Source: Ascidiimonas aurantiaca
GTDB taxonomy: Bacteria > Bacteroidota > Bacteroidia > Flavobacteriales > Flavobacteriaceae
Assembly (NCBI RefSeq): GCF_037646345.1
Contig: NZ_JBBEWR010000017.1
Span: forward strand, 1-64,000
Direction of reading: 5' to 3'
Length of the DNA stretch: 64,000 bases
The notes under the pieces are model-generated. The model did not search any database. It saw only the letters and a program-made list of their open reading frames with translations, and was not told the DNA's origin. Position 1 is the stretch's first letter. The number at the start of each line of letters is the position of its first letter. Positions 50,134 through 59,987 of this stretch are shown piece after piece. Made by a program: the position numbers and the translations under genes.

Positions 50134-51366
50134 ATGACCCCAGATACTCTTTTTTATATAGTGATCGCCATACTGGTTATTGAATTTATAGCAGATCAAT
50201 GGCTGGGATATCTCAATGCGCGCCGTTTTAATGCTCCCGTACCCGAAGAACTGAAAGATCTGTATGATGCAAAAGAATACAGGAAGTCACAGCAGTACCA
50301 ACGGGAACAGTACCGTTTCGGTCTGGTAAGCTCAGGGGTTAGCTTTGCTCTCATGTTAGGGTTCCTAATTTTCGGAGGGTTTGGGTATGTTGACAACCTT
50401 GCCAGATCTATAAGTCCTGACCCTATTATTATTGCTTTATTGTTTTTTGGAATACTCATCATGGGAAGCAGCCTGCTTACCCTTCCTTTTTCATGGTATC
50501 ATACTTTTGTAATTGAAAACAAATACGGTTTTAACACCACCACGCGCAAAACATTTATAGCTGACAAGATAAAGGGATGGATACTCATGGCTATTTTGGG
50601 AGGAGGAATGCTCGCACTGATCATGAAATTCTACGAGTGGGCAGGAACCTCCTTCTGGCTATATGCGTGGGCATTGTTGGCACTCTTTAGTATTCTGGCA
50701 AATATGTTCTACAGCAGGTTGATCGTGCCTCTCTTTAACAAGCAAACCCCTTTAGAAGAGGGTTCTTTAAAAACAGCTATTGAAGCCTACGCTTCCCGGA
50801 ACAATTTTGAACTGGATAAGATCTTTGTTATCGACGGGTCAAAAAGATCCACCAAAGCCAATGCACATTTTTCCGGTTTTGGAAAACAAAAACGAATAGC
50901 TTTGTATGACACACTTATCAATGATCTGGAAACACCTGAAATTGTGTCAGTGCTTGCACATGAGGTAGGGCATTATAAAAAAAATCATATTTTGTTCAAT
51001 CTATTGGTTTCTCTTTTACTCACCGGGGTTACTTTTTATATCCTTTCTGTTTTTATTAACTATCAGGAACTATCGCTGGCTATTGGTGTAGAGACTCCGG
51101 GGTTTCATGCAGCACTACTTACTTTTGGTATTCTGTACAGCCCTATTTCTGAGGTTACAGGGCTTTTGATGAATTACTTCTCCCGAAAATTTGAATATCA
51201 GGCCGACGCTTTTGCCAAAGATACCTATGAGGCTGCCCATTTAATCAGTGCCCTTAAAAAGCTTTCAAAACACAGCCTGAGTAACCTTACTCCGCATCCT
51301 GCCTACGTTTTTATGCATTATTCACATCCGTCACTTATTCAACGTATAAAACAGCTTAAGGCATAG
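50134..51366 (+). CDS. M48 family (Ste24-like) membrane zinc protease
   Basis: The 410-residue protein has seven or so membrane helices and the zinc site HEVGHYKKNH near 275, with a downstream Glu in SRKFEYQADAFAKDT. The N-terminal Ste24/CAAX-protease part has WHTF-type sequence SWYHTFVIENKYGFNTTT split over about 122-139, and SKRSTKANAHFSGFGKQKR is before the zinc site. Bacterial homologues act in membrane-protein quality control. It follows the methyltransferase gene by 23 bp and is probably co-transcribed. All catalytic residues are present. Confidence 0.93.
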   Translation: MTPDTLFYIVIAILVIEFIADQWLGYLNARRFNAPVPEELKDLYDAKEYRKSQQYQREQYRFGLVSSGVSFALMLGFLIFGGFGYVDNLARSISPDPIIIALLFFGILIMGSSLLTLPFSWYHTFVIENKYGFNTTTRKTFIADKIKGWILMAILGGGMLALIMKFYEWAGTSFWLYAWALLALFSILANMFYSRLIVPLFNKQTPLEEGSLKTAIEAYASRNNFELDKIFVIDGSKRSTKANAHFSGFGKQKRIALYDTLINDLETPEIVSVLAHEVGHYKKNHILFNLLVSLLLTGVTFYILSVFINYQELSLAIGVETPGFHAALLTFGILYSPISEVTGLLMNYFSRKFEYQADAFAKDTYEAAHLISALKKLSKHSLSNLTPHPAYVFMHYSHPSLIQRIKQLKA

Positions 51367-51407
51367 ATTTTGTTGTGTAATAAGAAAGTTTACATTACTT
51401 TTAATTT

Positions 51408-53612
51408 ATGACATTAATTGATCTGGAAGAGGAAAACAAAGCCATTGCGAAGCAGTATAAAGAACTGTTGCGTATAAGCTATCAGACGCTCAGCGAAGAT
51501 GATAAAAAGCTGATAAGAAGAGCGTTTGATACGGCTGTTGATGCCCATAAAGATCAACGAAGAAAAAGCGGAGAGGCATATATTTTTCACCCTATAGCCG
51601 TAGCCAAAACAGTTGCCTCCGAAATCGGTATGGATGCCACCTCTATTGCTGCTGCACTTTTACACGATGTGGTAGAAGATACCGAATATACCCTAGAGGA
51701 TATCGAAAGGCTTTTTGGTGAAACCGTAGCCCGTATTGTGGACGGACTAACGAAAATTTCACATTTAAGTGTTGAAAAGGACGTTTCATTGCAAGCAGAG
51801 AATTTTCGGAAAATGCTATTGACCCTTAATGATGACATACGGGTTATTATTATTAAAATAGCAGACCGGCTTCACAATATGCAAACCATGGAAACGATGC
51901 CTGAGCACAAACAGGTAAAGATCGCCTCTGAGACCTTGTATATTTATGCGCCTATGGCTCATAGAATAGGTTTATACAACATCAAGACCGAACTGGAAGA
52001 CCTCGGGTTAAAATATACCGAACCAGAGGTGTACAACGATATTCTGAGCAAAATTGAAGAAAGTAAAGAAGACCAACAGAGGTATATAAAAGATTTCTCA
52101 AGTGTTATTGAAGAAACTCTTGATAAAGAAGGGCTCAATTACCAAATAAAGGGACGTACCAAATCCATTTTCTCCATAAGAAGGAAAATGCAGGCGCAGA
52201 ATGTGAGCTACGATGAGGTGTATGATAAATTTGCCATTCGTATCATTTATAAATCTGATAGCCGAAATGAAAAATTCCTGGCCTGGAAAATTTACTCGGT
52301 AGTAACCGACCATTTTAAACCCAATCCCGTACGCCTTCGCGATTGGATATCCTCTCCGAAATCAACCGGTTATGAAGCACTTCATATTACCGTTATGGGC
52401 CCTAAAGGACGTTGGGTAGAAGTACAGATACGCAGTGAGCGAATGCATGAAATCGCCGAAAAAGGGTATGCTGCTCATTTTAAATACAAACACGGCGAGC
52501 AACAGGAAATGGGGATCGATATCTGGCTCAACCGTTTACAGGATGCTCTGGAAAACTCTGAAGGAAGCGCAGTAGATTTTGTAGAGGAATTTAAACTCAA
52601 CCTGTACGCTAAGGAGATCTTTGTATTTACTCCAACCGGAGACCTGAAATCTCTCCCTAAAGGAGCCACTCCACTTGACTTTGCTTTCCATATTCACACC
52701 GAAGTAGGCATGCGTACCAGAGGTGCAAAAGTAAACAGCAAACTGGTACCACTAAGCTATCCTCTTAAAAGTGGAGATCAGGTAGAGATCATTACTTCCG
52801 AGCAATCTAAACCCAATGCCAACTGGTTAGATTATGCTACTACCGCACGTGCACGCACCAAGATCAAATCTTCCCTGCGGGAAGAGAAAAAGGAAATCGC
52901 AGAAGAAGGTAAAGAGCTGCTTAGGCGTAAACTCAAACAACTCAAGATAACTCTCAATGAAAGAATAGTAAACGAACTGGTAATTTATTTTAAGCTTAAA
53001 ACCAGTCTCGATCTTTTTTACAGAGTAGGTATCGGCACCATTGAGAATCAGAAATTAAAAGATTTTGCCGCTGCCAGAAACAATACCTTTATCAACTTCT
53101 TCAAAAACAGAATGCGTAAAAGTCCTGTTCCTGAAGATATTAATAAAGAAGAGATCACCTCCCGGTATGACCTGTTAGTATTTGGCAAAGAAGAAGAAAA
53201 ACTAGATTATAAGTTTTCCAATTGCTGTAACGCCATTCCCGGAGACGATGTATTTGGTTTTGTTACTATTAATGACGGGATCAAGGTTCATAAAAAAGAT
53301 TGTCCTAATGCCATTTCATTACAATCTAATTATGCGTATCGCATTATGTCTGCCAAGTGGATAGACTCCTCGCAACAGGAGTTTACAGCAGTCATTAATC
53401 TTACCGGTATTGATAACATAGGACTGGTAAGCCATGTCACCAAAATTATCTCCCAAAACATGCATGTGAATATGAAAAATTTGAGTTTTGATACTAATGA
53501 TGGAGTGTTTACAGGAAAAATAACCGTTGAAGTGAAAAATAAAACCATTCTTAAAAAGCTCATAGACAATCTCCGTAAATTAAACGGTATTGATAAAGTA
53601 ACCCGAATTTAA
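51408..53612 (+). CDS. rsh: Bifunctional (p)ppGpp synthetase/hydrolase (Rsh)
   Basis: It sets the level of the stringent-response alarmone (p)ppGpp. The 734-residue protein has an N-terminal HD hydrolase with the HDVVEDTEYTLED box near 87, active by its residues; a synthetase domain with YKSDSRNEKFLAWKIYSVV and PKSTGYEALHITVMG; a TGS domain (FTPTGDLKSLPKGATPLDFA); a zinc/helical part with CCNAIPGDDVFG; and a C-terminal ACT domain. Both activities look intact. TACTTTTA with a TTG 20 bp upstream is a near-consensus promoter. fur and purA follow on the same strand. Confidence 0.95.
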   Translation: MTLIDLEEENKAIAKQYKELLRISYQTLSEDDKKLIRRAFDTAVDAHKDQRRKSGEAYIFHPIAVAKTVASEIGMDATSIAAALLHDVVEDTEYTLEDIERLFGETVARIVDGLTKISHLSVEKDVSLQAENFRKMLLTLNDDIRVIIIKIADRLHNMQTMETMPEHKQVKIASETLYIYAPMAHRIGLYNIKTELEDLGLKYTEPEVYNDILSKIEESKEDQQRYIKDFSSVIEETLDKEGLNYQIKGRTKSIFSIRRKMQAQNVSYDEVYDKFAIRIIYKSDSRNEKFLAWKIYSVVTDHFKPNPVRLRDWISSPKSTGYEALHITVMGPKGRWVEVQIRSERMHEIAEKGYAAHFKYKHGEQQEMGIDIWLNRLQDALENSEGSAVDFVEEFKLNLYAKEIFVFTPTGDLKSLPKGATPLDFAFHIHTEVGMRTRGAKVNSKLVPLSYPLKSGDQVEIITSEQSKPNANWLDYATTARARTKIKSSLREEKKEIAEEGKELLRRKLKQLKITLNERIVNELVIYFKLKTSLDLFYRVGIGTIENQKLKDFAAARNNTFINFFKNRMRKSPVPEDINKEEITSRYDLLVFGKEEEKLDYKFSNCCNAIPGDDVFGFVTINDGIKVHKKDCPNAISLQSNYAYRIMSAKWIDSSQQEFTAVINLTGIDNIGLVSHVTKIISQNMHVNMKNLSFDTNDGVFTGKITVEVKNKTILKKLIDNLRKLNGIDKVTRI

Positions 53613-53622
53613 TTTTTAACTG

Positions 53623-53630
53623 TACCTTTG
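53623..53630 (+). promoter_or_regulatory. Promoter -7 element TACCTTTG of fur
   Basis: TACCTTTG lies 22 bp before the fur ATG and fits TAnnTTTG. It suggests fur and purA can be transcribed separately from rsh. No -33 element at the usual spacing. Confidence 0.45.
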
Positions 53631-53652
53631 TACAATATTTGGAAGGCAACAT

Positions 53653-54099
53653 ATGGCGAACGAAAAGAATCAGGAAATCGTAAAAAATGTTTTCACTAAT
53701 TTTCTGGAAGAAAACGGCCACCGGAAAACTCCGGAAAGGTATGCTATTTTACAGGAAATCTATGATAATGACGATCATTTTGACATTGAGTCACTATACA
53801 TTAAAATGAAAAATAAAAATTATAGAGTGAGTCGCGCCACACTCTATAACACCATAGAGCTTCTGTTGGAATGCAACCTGGTAAGAAAGCACCAGTTCGG
53901 GCAAAACCAGGCCCATTACGAAAAATCGTATTTTGACAAGCAGCACGATCATGTTATTCTTACAGATACAGGCGAGGTAATGGAGTTCTGCGACCCCAGG
54001 ATACAAACCATAAAGAAAACCATCGAAGAGGTTTTCAATATTAAAATTCACAACCATTCACTTTATTTTTACGGAACCAAAAACGAAACAAATCACTAA
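53653..54099 (+). CDS. fur: Fur-family metal regulator lacking the CxxC zinc motifs
   Basis: Fur represses iron-uptake genes in an iron-dependent way. The 148-residue protein has the winged-helix domain (GHRKTPERYAILQEIYD, RVSRATLYNTIELLLE) and the HDH triplet at 98-100 of the regulatory metal site. Where most family members have CxxCG after this His, it reads LTDTGEVMEFCD, and no second Cys pair is near the C-terminus (IHNHSLYFYGTKNE). The structural zinc site is therefore absent. The start at 53653 lies in a rsh-fur-purA run with its own promoter element. Family clear; metal specificity cannot be read. Confidence 0.9.
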   Translation: MANEKNQEIVKNVFTNFLEENGHRKTPERYAILQEIYDNDDHFDIESLYIKMKNKNYRVSRATLYNTIELLLECNLVRKHQFGQNQAHYEKSYFDKQHDHVILTDTGEVMEFCDPRIQTIKKTIEEVFNIKIHNHSLYFYGTKNETNH

Positions 54100-54120
54100 C
54101 TTACAAAGTACTTAATTATA

Positions 54121-55392
54121 ATGGCTGTAGATTTACTACTGGGGCTGCAATGGGGGGATGAAGGAAAAGGAAAAATTGTTGATGTTCTCACAAAAGATTA
54201 TGATATCATTGCCCGTTTTCAGGGAGGGCCCAATGCAGGGCACACTCTCGAATTTGATGGAATAAAGCACGTTTTACATACCATTCCATCAGGAATTTTT
54301 CATAAAAATGCAATCAACATTGTTGGGAACGGAGTAGTTATTGACCCCGTTATTTTTAAGAAAGAACTCGATAATCTTTCCGGTTTTAACATCGACCTCC
54401 CTTCAAAGCTGTTTATATCAAGAAAAGCACATCTTATATTACCCACACACCGATTACTGGATGCGGCCTCAGAAGCTTCTAAAGGAAAAGCTAAAATAGG
54501 TTCTACCTTAAAAGGGATAGGCCCGGCATACATGGATAAAACCGGCCGTAACGGCATACGCGTGGGTGACCTGGAACTGGATGACTGGAAAGAGCGCTAC
54601 AGAGCACTGGCGAACAAGCATGAGGCCATGATAAAGTTTTATGATGTTGACGTTCAGTACGATCTTGCCGAACTGGAAGCAGAGTTTTGTGAAGGTGTGG
54701 AAACCCTTAAATCCCTGACTTTCATTGATAGTGAAGAATTTTTCTATCAGGCTCAAAAAGACGGAAAAACCATTCTTGCAGAAGGTGCCCAGGGTTCCCT
54801 TCTCGATATTGACTTTGGCACATACCCTTTTGTAACCTCTTCCAATACTACAGCGGCGGGAGCCTGTACAGGCCTGGGTGTAGCCCCTACCAGAATAAAA
54901 GAAGTACTGGGTATTTTTAAAGCGTACACAACCCGTGTTGGCAGTGGCCCCTTCCCCACCGAGCTTTTTGACGAAACAGGAAAACTCATGGCCAAAGTGG
55001 GGAACGAATTCGGTGCCACAACCGGAAGACCCAGAAGATGTGGCTGGCTTGATCTTGTGGCATTAAAATATGCCGTTCGCGTAAATGGTGTTACCCGTTT
55101 AATGATGATGAAAGCAGATGTACTGAGCGGTCTTAAAAGCCTAAAAGTATGTACCGCTTATAAATACAACGGAAAAACCATTACCCACCTGCCATTTACC
55201 ATTGATGCCGAAAATGTAACCCCGGTTTATACCGAACTGCCAGGCTGGGACACCGACCTTACCGGATTACGATCGGCAGATCAACTTCCCAAAGCCCTTA
55301 ACAGCTATATAAAATTTCTGGAAAAAGAGCTCGAGGTGCCTATTAAAATAGTCTCCGTTGGGCCAGACAGAACACAAACCATACACCGATAA
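54121..55392 (+). CDS. purA: Adenylosuccinate synthetase
   Basis: PurA joins IMP and aspartate in AMP synthesis using GTP. The 423-residue protein starts MAVDLLLGLQWGDEGKGKIVD, with the P-loop-like GDEGKGK and catalytic Asp and His; it has GGPNAGHT, the GIGPAYMDK loop, VGSGPFPTEL and TTGRPRRCGWLDL. Length is typical. It is 21 bp after fur and followed by a hairpin terminator. Confidence 0.98.
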   Translation: MAVDLLLGLQWGDEGKGKIVDVLTKDYDIIARFQGGPNAGHTLEFDGIKHVLHTIPSGIFHKNAINIVGNGVVIDPVIFKKELDNLSGFNIDLPSKLFISRKAHLILPTHRLLDAASEASKGKAKIGSTLKGIGPAYMDKTGRNGIRVGDLELDDWKERYRALANKHEAMIKFYDVDVQYDLAELEAEFCEGVETLKSLTFIDSEEFFYQAQKDGKTILAEGAQGSLLDIDFGTYPFVTSSNTTAAGACTGLGVAPTRIKEVLGIFKAYTTRVGSGPFPTELFDETGKLMAKVGNEFGATTGRPRRCGWLDLVALKYAVRVNGVTRLMMMKADVLSGLKSLKVCTAYKYNGKTITHLPFTIDAENVTPVYTELPGWDTDLTGLRSADQLPKALNSYIKFLEKELEVPIKIVSVGPDRTQTIHR

Positions 55393-55394
55393 GT

Positions 55395-55421
55395 AAAAGC
55401 CTCTCCCACGAGAGGCTTTAT
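55395..55421 (+). terminator. Terminator after purA
   Basis: AAGCCTCTC (55397-55405) and GAGAGGCTT (55410-55418) form a 9-bp stem around CCAC directly after the purA stop, followed by a weak T/A-rich tail. It closes the rsh-fur-purA run. Confidence 0.75.
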
Positions 55422-55491
55422 AATACATTTTGTACACCACCTTAGTATATTAAAATCCTCTTAACGGCAAGGCCGCTTCTGTTAAAAATCT

Positions 55492-55499
55492 TATTTTTG
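55492..55499 (+). promoter_or_regulatory. Promoter -7 element TATTTTTG of the OstA-like gene
   Basis: TATTTTTG lies 17 bp before the TTG start at 55517 and fits TAnnTTTG. No -33 element was found at the usual distance. Confidence 0.45.
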
Positions 55500-55516
55500 A
55501 ACCAAAATCTAAAGGG

Positions 55517-57250
55517 TTGAGACTATCCTATTACATACTGGTTACTATACTGATAAGTTTATTTTCTTTTTGCGCATATGCTCAGGAAAAAAAGAAAACA
55601 ATTACCGTTGTTTACGGAGGGAACTTTGATAAAGATGAAGCCAAATATCCGGGAGCTTCCATTTTCTCACGTGATGAAGACCGGCAAGTACAATTTGAAC
55701 ATCAGGGCGGGGAGTTATGGTGTGACCTGGCCATTTACAATCAAAAAGAAAATAAAGTAAGGGCCTTTGGTAATGTACGCTTTAACCAGGGAGATTCTTT
55801 ACAGCTAACCAGCGAAAAACTCGCTTACGACGGAAATATAAAAATGGCTGTTGCCAGTGAGTCCGTTATACTCCAAAATGCACAAATGACGCTTGAAACC
55901 GATACGCTTTATTTTGACCGTAGTATTCAACAGGCCTATTATGATTCGTTTGGTACCGTAAAAGATTCGGCCAATGTATTAACCAGCGACAAAGGCCGCT
56001 ATTTTGTAGAGCGCAAAAAATATCAGTTCCTCAGTGATGTAACTATTACCAATCCTGAATATACGCTGGAATCTACCCGATTAGATTATTATACTACCAG
56101 TAAGCATGCCTATATGTACGGGCCATCTACCATTACCGGCGAAGAATACGTAACCTATTGCGAACGCGGTTTTTACGACACCACCGATGAAAATGGCTAT
56201 TTTGTAAAAAATTCCAGAATAGATTATAACAACCGTACCATTTACGGCGACAGTCTTTATTTTAATAAGTTTGAAAATTTTGCTTCGGCAACTAATAATA
56301 TTAAAGTAATTGATACAGTAAATAAAGGTATAGTGAAAGGTCACTATGCAGAAGTGTTTAAAGAAAAAGATTCTGTATTTATCACCAAAAGAGCATTGGC
56401 TGTTAATCTTGTAGAACAGGACTCTTTATATATACATGCAGATACCCTTATGGTAACCGGCCCTCCCGATAATAGAATTATAAGAGGTTTTCGCAATGCC
56501 AAACTCTTTAAAAAAGACCTGAGTGGCAAATGCGACTCCATACACGTAAACCAAAAAACAGGGCTCACACAACTCATAGGTGAACCTTTAGGCCCCCAGG
56601 GAGATGAGCTACCCCTTTTAGAACGAAAAATGAAAGGACCCGTACTGTGGTCCGGAAGAAATCAGATGACAGGTGACAGTATTCACCTAATCTCAAACGT
56701 AAAAACTGAAAAACTGGACTCTCTCAAAGTGCTTAACAATGCGTTTATAGTAGAAAAAGATTCTTTGAGTGAATCAGGGTATAATCAGGTAAAAGGGAAA
56801 GATCTCTTTGGCAAATTCGAAGAAAATGCATTGAAGGAAGTAGATGTTATAAAAAATACTGAAGTCATTTATTATATGTACAATGACAGTGGAGGGTTTA
56901 TTGGCATCAATAAAACCATATGCAGTGCCATAAATATGACCTTTTTTGAGAGTCAGATAGAAGATATTACCTTTTTTACCAATCCGGATGGTGATATTTT
57001 TCCGGACAAGGAACTTCCTCTCAATGCGCGTAAACTTTCCGGGTTTATCTGGAGGGAAGATGAAAAGCCCCTTGATCAGAATGATCTTTTTGATGAAGAT
57101 GACAAAAATGTACAATTGGTAAAAATTCGTGGCCTGACCGAACCCATAGACATCGACGCCGAAGAATTTGAAAGACAACAAAAAGAAGAAACTCCCGATA
57201 CAGGAGCAAAAACGGCTTCTAAGAAAAAAGCACCTAAAACAGGTCAGTAA
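55517..57250 (+). CDS. OstA/LptA-like lipopolysaccharide transport family protein, TTG start
   Basis: This protein probably takes part in moving LPS or another glycolipid to the outer membrane. The 577-residue protein has a signal peptide (residues RLSYYILVTILISLFSFCAYAQ in the first 23). Repeats of the OstA beta-strand type follow, for example VRAFGNVRFNQGDSLQLTSEKL, FLSDVTITNPEYTLESTRLDYY and NRTIYGDSLYFNKFE, each split over about 20 residues. The C-terminus is charged and ends KKKAPKTGQ. The start is a TTG preceded by AAAGGG; no ATG in frame is near. It is much longer than LptA and lacks an LptD barrel, as is usual in Bacteroidota. The aminotransferase gene follows after 21 bp. Confidence 0.85.
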   Translation: MRLSYYILVTILISLFSFCAYAQEKKKTITVVYGGNFDKDEAKYPGASIFSRDEDRQVQFEHQGGELWCDLAIYNQKENKVRAFGNVRFNQGDSLQLTSEKLAYDGNIKMAVASESVILQNAQMTLETDTLYFDRSIQQAYYDSFGTVKDSANVLTSDKGRYFVERKKYQFLSDVTITNPEYTLESTRLDYYTTSKHAYMYGPSTITGEEYVTYCERGFYDTTDENGYFVKNSRIDYNNRTIYGDSLYFNKFENFASATNNIKVIDTVNKGIVKGHYAEVFKEKDSVFITKRALAVNLVEQDSLYIHADTLMVTGPPDNRIIRGFRNAKLFKKDLSGKCDSIHVNQKTGLTQLIGEPLGPQGDELPLLERKMKGPVLWSGRNQMTGDSIHLISNVKTEKLDSLKVLNNAFIVEKDSLSESGYNQVKGKDLFGKFEENALKEVDVIKNTEVIYYMYNDSGGFIGINKTICSAINMTFFESQIEDITFFTNPDGDIFPDKELPLNARKLSGFIWREDEKPLDQNDLFDEDDKNVQLVKIRGLTEPIDIDAEEFERQQKEETPDTGAKTASKKKAPKTGQ

Positions 57251-57271
57251 CCAAATGATCTCCCTATCGGT

Positions 57272-58465
57272 ATGAAAAAAGATTTCTTCAAGTATCAGGC
57301 ACAGACCTCACCACATCCTTTAGGAATGGAGATAAGCCATGCACATGGTAGTTATATATTCGATAAGGCTCAAAAACCTTATCTGGACATGGTAGCAGGA
57401 ATATCGGCATGCAGTCTGGGGCATTGTCACCCCGCAGTGGTAGATGCCGTTAAGCAACAAACAGAAAAATATCTGCATGTTATGGTATATGGTGAATATA
57501 TACAATCACCCGCAGTAAATTTCACCAGATTGTTAGCTTCTTTTCTACCCCAACCCCTAGAAACCACCTATCTCACTAATTCTGGCACAGAAGCTACCGA
57601 AGGCGCCTTAAAACTGGCAAAAAGAATAACCGGCCGTTATGAGATCATAGCAGCCAGAAACGCCTACCACGGCAATACCCAGGGCGCCATGAGTGTTATG
57701 GGCTACGAAACCCGTAAACAGGCGTACCGTCCTCTTATACCCGGCACCCGGTTTATACAATTCAATCACGAACCCGATATTGATAAAATTACTTCCCGAA
57801 CGGCGGCTGTAATTTTAGAAACCATACAGGGAGGAGCAGGGTTTATTACCCCAACAGAAGGGTATCTTAAAAAAGTAAAAGAGCAATGTAAAAAAGTGGG
57901 GGCGCTGCTCATTCTTGATGAAATACAGCCCGGTTTTGGAAGAACCGGTAAATTATTTGGGTTTGAGCACTATGAAGTAGTTCCCGATATCCTGGTCATG
58001 GGCAAAGGTATGGGAGGCGGGATGCCTGTAGGCGCATTTACAGCATCTCATGAACACATGAGCACCCTGAAAGAAGCTCCCAAATTAGGACACATTACCA
58101 CATTTGGAGGACATCCGGTAATTGCCGCAGCCTGTCTGGCCACACTTAAGATAATCACTTCCGGAAATTTTATGCAGGACGTACTGGAAAAAGAAAGATT
58201 GCTTCGACAACTTCTTATACATCGGCATATTAAAGAAATTCGGGGAAAGGGGCTTATGCTAGCTCTTATTCTCCCTAATGCCGAAATGGCTAATTATCTG
58301 GTTACTGAAGCTTTAAAAAAAGAATTACTTCTTTTCTGGCTACTTTTTGAACCTAAAGCAGTTCGTATAACACCTCCATTAACTATTTCTAAAGAAGAAT
58401 TAAAGAAAGGATGTACTATTATTTTAGAAATACTGGACCAATATCAGGAAACACATGTTAACTAA
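57272..58465 (+). CDS. PLP-dependent class III aminotransferase (acetylornithine-type)
   Basis: The 397-residue protein has the class III features: GSYIFDKAQKPYLDMVAGIS, NSGTEATEGALKLAKR, RNAYHGNTQGAMSVMG, LILDEIQPGFGRTGKLFGFEH split over about 214-235, and the PLP lysine in ILVMGKGMGGGMPVG. It could act in arginine or ornithine metabolism or on another omega-amino acid; no arg genes are adjacent, so the substrate is open. It sits between the OstA-like and TPR genes on the same strand and is probably co-transcribed with the former. Confidence 0.9.
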   Translation: MKKDFFKYQAQTSPHPLGMEISHAHGSYIFDKAQKPYLDMVAGISACSLGHCHPAVVDAVKQQTEKYLHVMVYGEYIQSPAVNFTRLLASFLPQPLETTYLTNSGTEATEGALKLAKRITGRYEIIAARNAYHGNTQGAMSVMGYETRKQAYRPLIPGTRFIQFNHEPDIDKITSRTAAVILETIQGGAGFITPTEGYLKKVKEQCKKVGALLILDEIQPGFGRTGKLFGFEHYEVVPDILVMGKGMGGGMPVGAFTASHEHMSTLKEAPKLGHITTFGGHPVIAAACLATLKIITSGNFMQDVLEKERLLRQLLIHRHIKEIRGKGLMLALILPNAEMANYLVTEALKKELLLFWLLFEPKAVRITPPLTISKEELKKGCTIILEILDQYQETHVN

Positions 58466-58552
58466 TTTGTTGATAACAAAAAGGCGGATTACCAAATTTT
58501 AACTCAGCATCTCTTAATTTTAAATACATAGAAATCTAAAAGCGCATAGCCT

Positions 58553-59953
58553 ATGCAATTTAGTTCTAGTGAAGACAAAAACCTACCCATTGCAAAGTTT
58601 GAGTCAATGTTGAAAACCAACGATGTTTACTTTTTTGACTCTGCAGATTTTGAAGAGATTATTCACCATTATCTGGATACTGGTAAAGTAAACCTCGCCA
58701 AAAAAGCAATTAAGATAGGACTGGAACAACACGTAAACTCAACTAACCTGAAACTCCTTCAAATTGAAGTGCTTGTTTTTGAGAATCAATTAGAGATCGC
58801 TGAGAGAATGCTTAATGATCTTATGGCCATTGAAAACTCTAATGAAGAGATTTACATCCAAAAAGCCAACATCTATTCTAAGAAAGACGATCACTCAAGA
58901 GCCATAGAGCTACTTAAGTCAGCACTCGCCTATTCAGATGATCCGCCGGATATCTATTCGCTTATTGGTATGGAGTATCTTTTTATGGACGATTACAAAT
59001 CGGCCAAAGACTACTTTATTAAATGCCTGAAAGTAGATCCGGATGATTATTCATCGCTATACAACGTTATTTATTGTTTCGAATTCCTGGAAGAATATGA
59101 CGGGGCCATTGAGTTCCTGAATACCTACCTCGACAAGAACCCTTACTGCGAGGTAGCATGGCACCAATTGGGGAAACAGTTTTTTGTCAAAAAAATGTTT
59201 AAAGAAGCCCTGGCCAGTTTTGAATTTGCCATTATTTCTGACGATATGTTTGTGGGTGCTTACCTCGAAAAAGGAAAAGTATTGGAAAAAATGGGACGCT
59301 ACGATGAAGCTATAGAGCATTATGAAATGACCCTTACCTTGGATGACCCTACCTCTTTTGCCTATCTGCAAATGGGTAAGTGTTATGAAAAACTGGGAAG
59401 AATGGAGCAGGCGCAACAATATTACTATAAAACAGTTCATGAAGACCCACTGCTGGATAAGGGGTGGATGGCTATTACCAACTTTTACTTTAAGCAGAAG
59501 CAATATCAAAAAGCATTATACTACAGCAACAAAGCCATTAATATTGATAGTGAAAATGTGCTATACTGGAAGCTTAATGCTGAGATAAATAAAGAACTGC
59601 AGATGTGGGAAGAGGCAGACCTGTCATATCAAAAAACTGTAGAGCTTGGAAATTATGAGCTGGAAACCTGGATTTCCTGGTGTGATATCCTTCTAAAGCT
59701 GGGTGAATACGAAAGTGCAGCCCGGTCATTAATGCAGGCATTAGAGTTTTATCCCGAAGAACCCATTCTGGAATACAGGCTGGCAGGTATATATTTGCTC
59801 ACTAATGACACATTAAAAGGAACTTTCCATTTAAAAAATGCACTGAGGAAAAACTTTGAAGATCACACCGTTTTAGAGAGGTTATACCCATCCGTATTTT
59901 CCAGAAATTCTGTTAAGAATATTATAACAAATTTTAAAAACACTTCTATATAA
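58553..59953 (+). CDS. Tetratricopeptide repeat protein
   Basis: The 466-residue protein has a short N-terminus with EDKNLPIAKFESML and then at least ten TPR-type helix pairs, for example EIYIQKANIYSKKDDHSRAIELL, SLIGMEYLFMDDYKSAKDYF and YLQMGKCYEKLGRMEQAQQYY, each given here in part. No signal peptide or membrane helix is seen, so it is likely a cytosolic scaffold. It lies between the aminotransferase and the tandem DUF368 genes. Its partner is unknown. Confidence 0.88.
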   Translation: MQFSSSEDKNLPIAKFESMLKTNDVYFFDSADFEEIIHHYLDTGKVNLAKKAIKIGLEQHVNSTNLKLLQIEVLVFENQLEIAERMLNDLMAIENSNEEIYIQKANIYSKKDDHSRAIELLKSALAYSDDPPDIYSLIGMEYLFMDDYKSAKDYFIKCLKVDPDDYSSLYNVIYCFEFLEEYDGAIEFLNTYLDKNPYCEVAWHQLGKQFFVKKMFKEALASFEFAIISDDMFVGAYLEKGKVLEKMGRYDEAIEHYEMTLTLDDPTSFAYLQMGKCYEKLGRMEQAQQYYYKTVHEDPLLDKGWMAITNFYFKQKQYQKALYYSNKAINIDSENVLYWKLNAEINKELQMWEEADLSYQKTVELGNYELETWISWCDILLKLGEYESAARSLMQALEFYPEEPILEYRLAGIYLLTNDTLKGTFHLKNALRKNFEDHTVLERLYPSVFSRNSVKNIITNFKNTSI

Positions 59954-59961
59954 TATTTCCA

Positions 59962-59969
59962 TACTTTTG
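59962..59969 (+). promoter_or_regulatory. Promoter -7 element TACTTTTG of the DUF368 pair
   Basis: TACTTTTG lies 18 bp before the first DUF368 ATG and fits TAnnTTTG. No -33 element at about 19 bp was found. It would let the DUF368-DUF368-aroE run be transcribed apart from the TPR gene. Confidence 0.45.
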
Positions 59970-59987
59970 CCGTGTTAATTTGACAAC

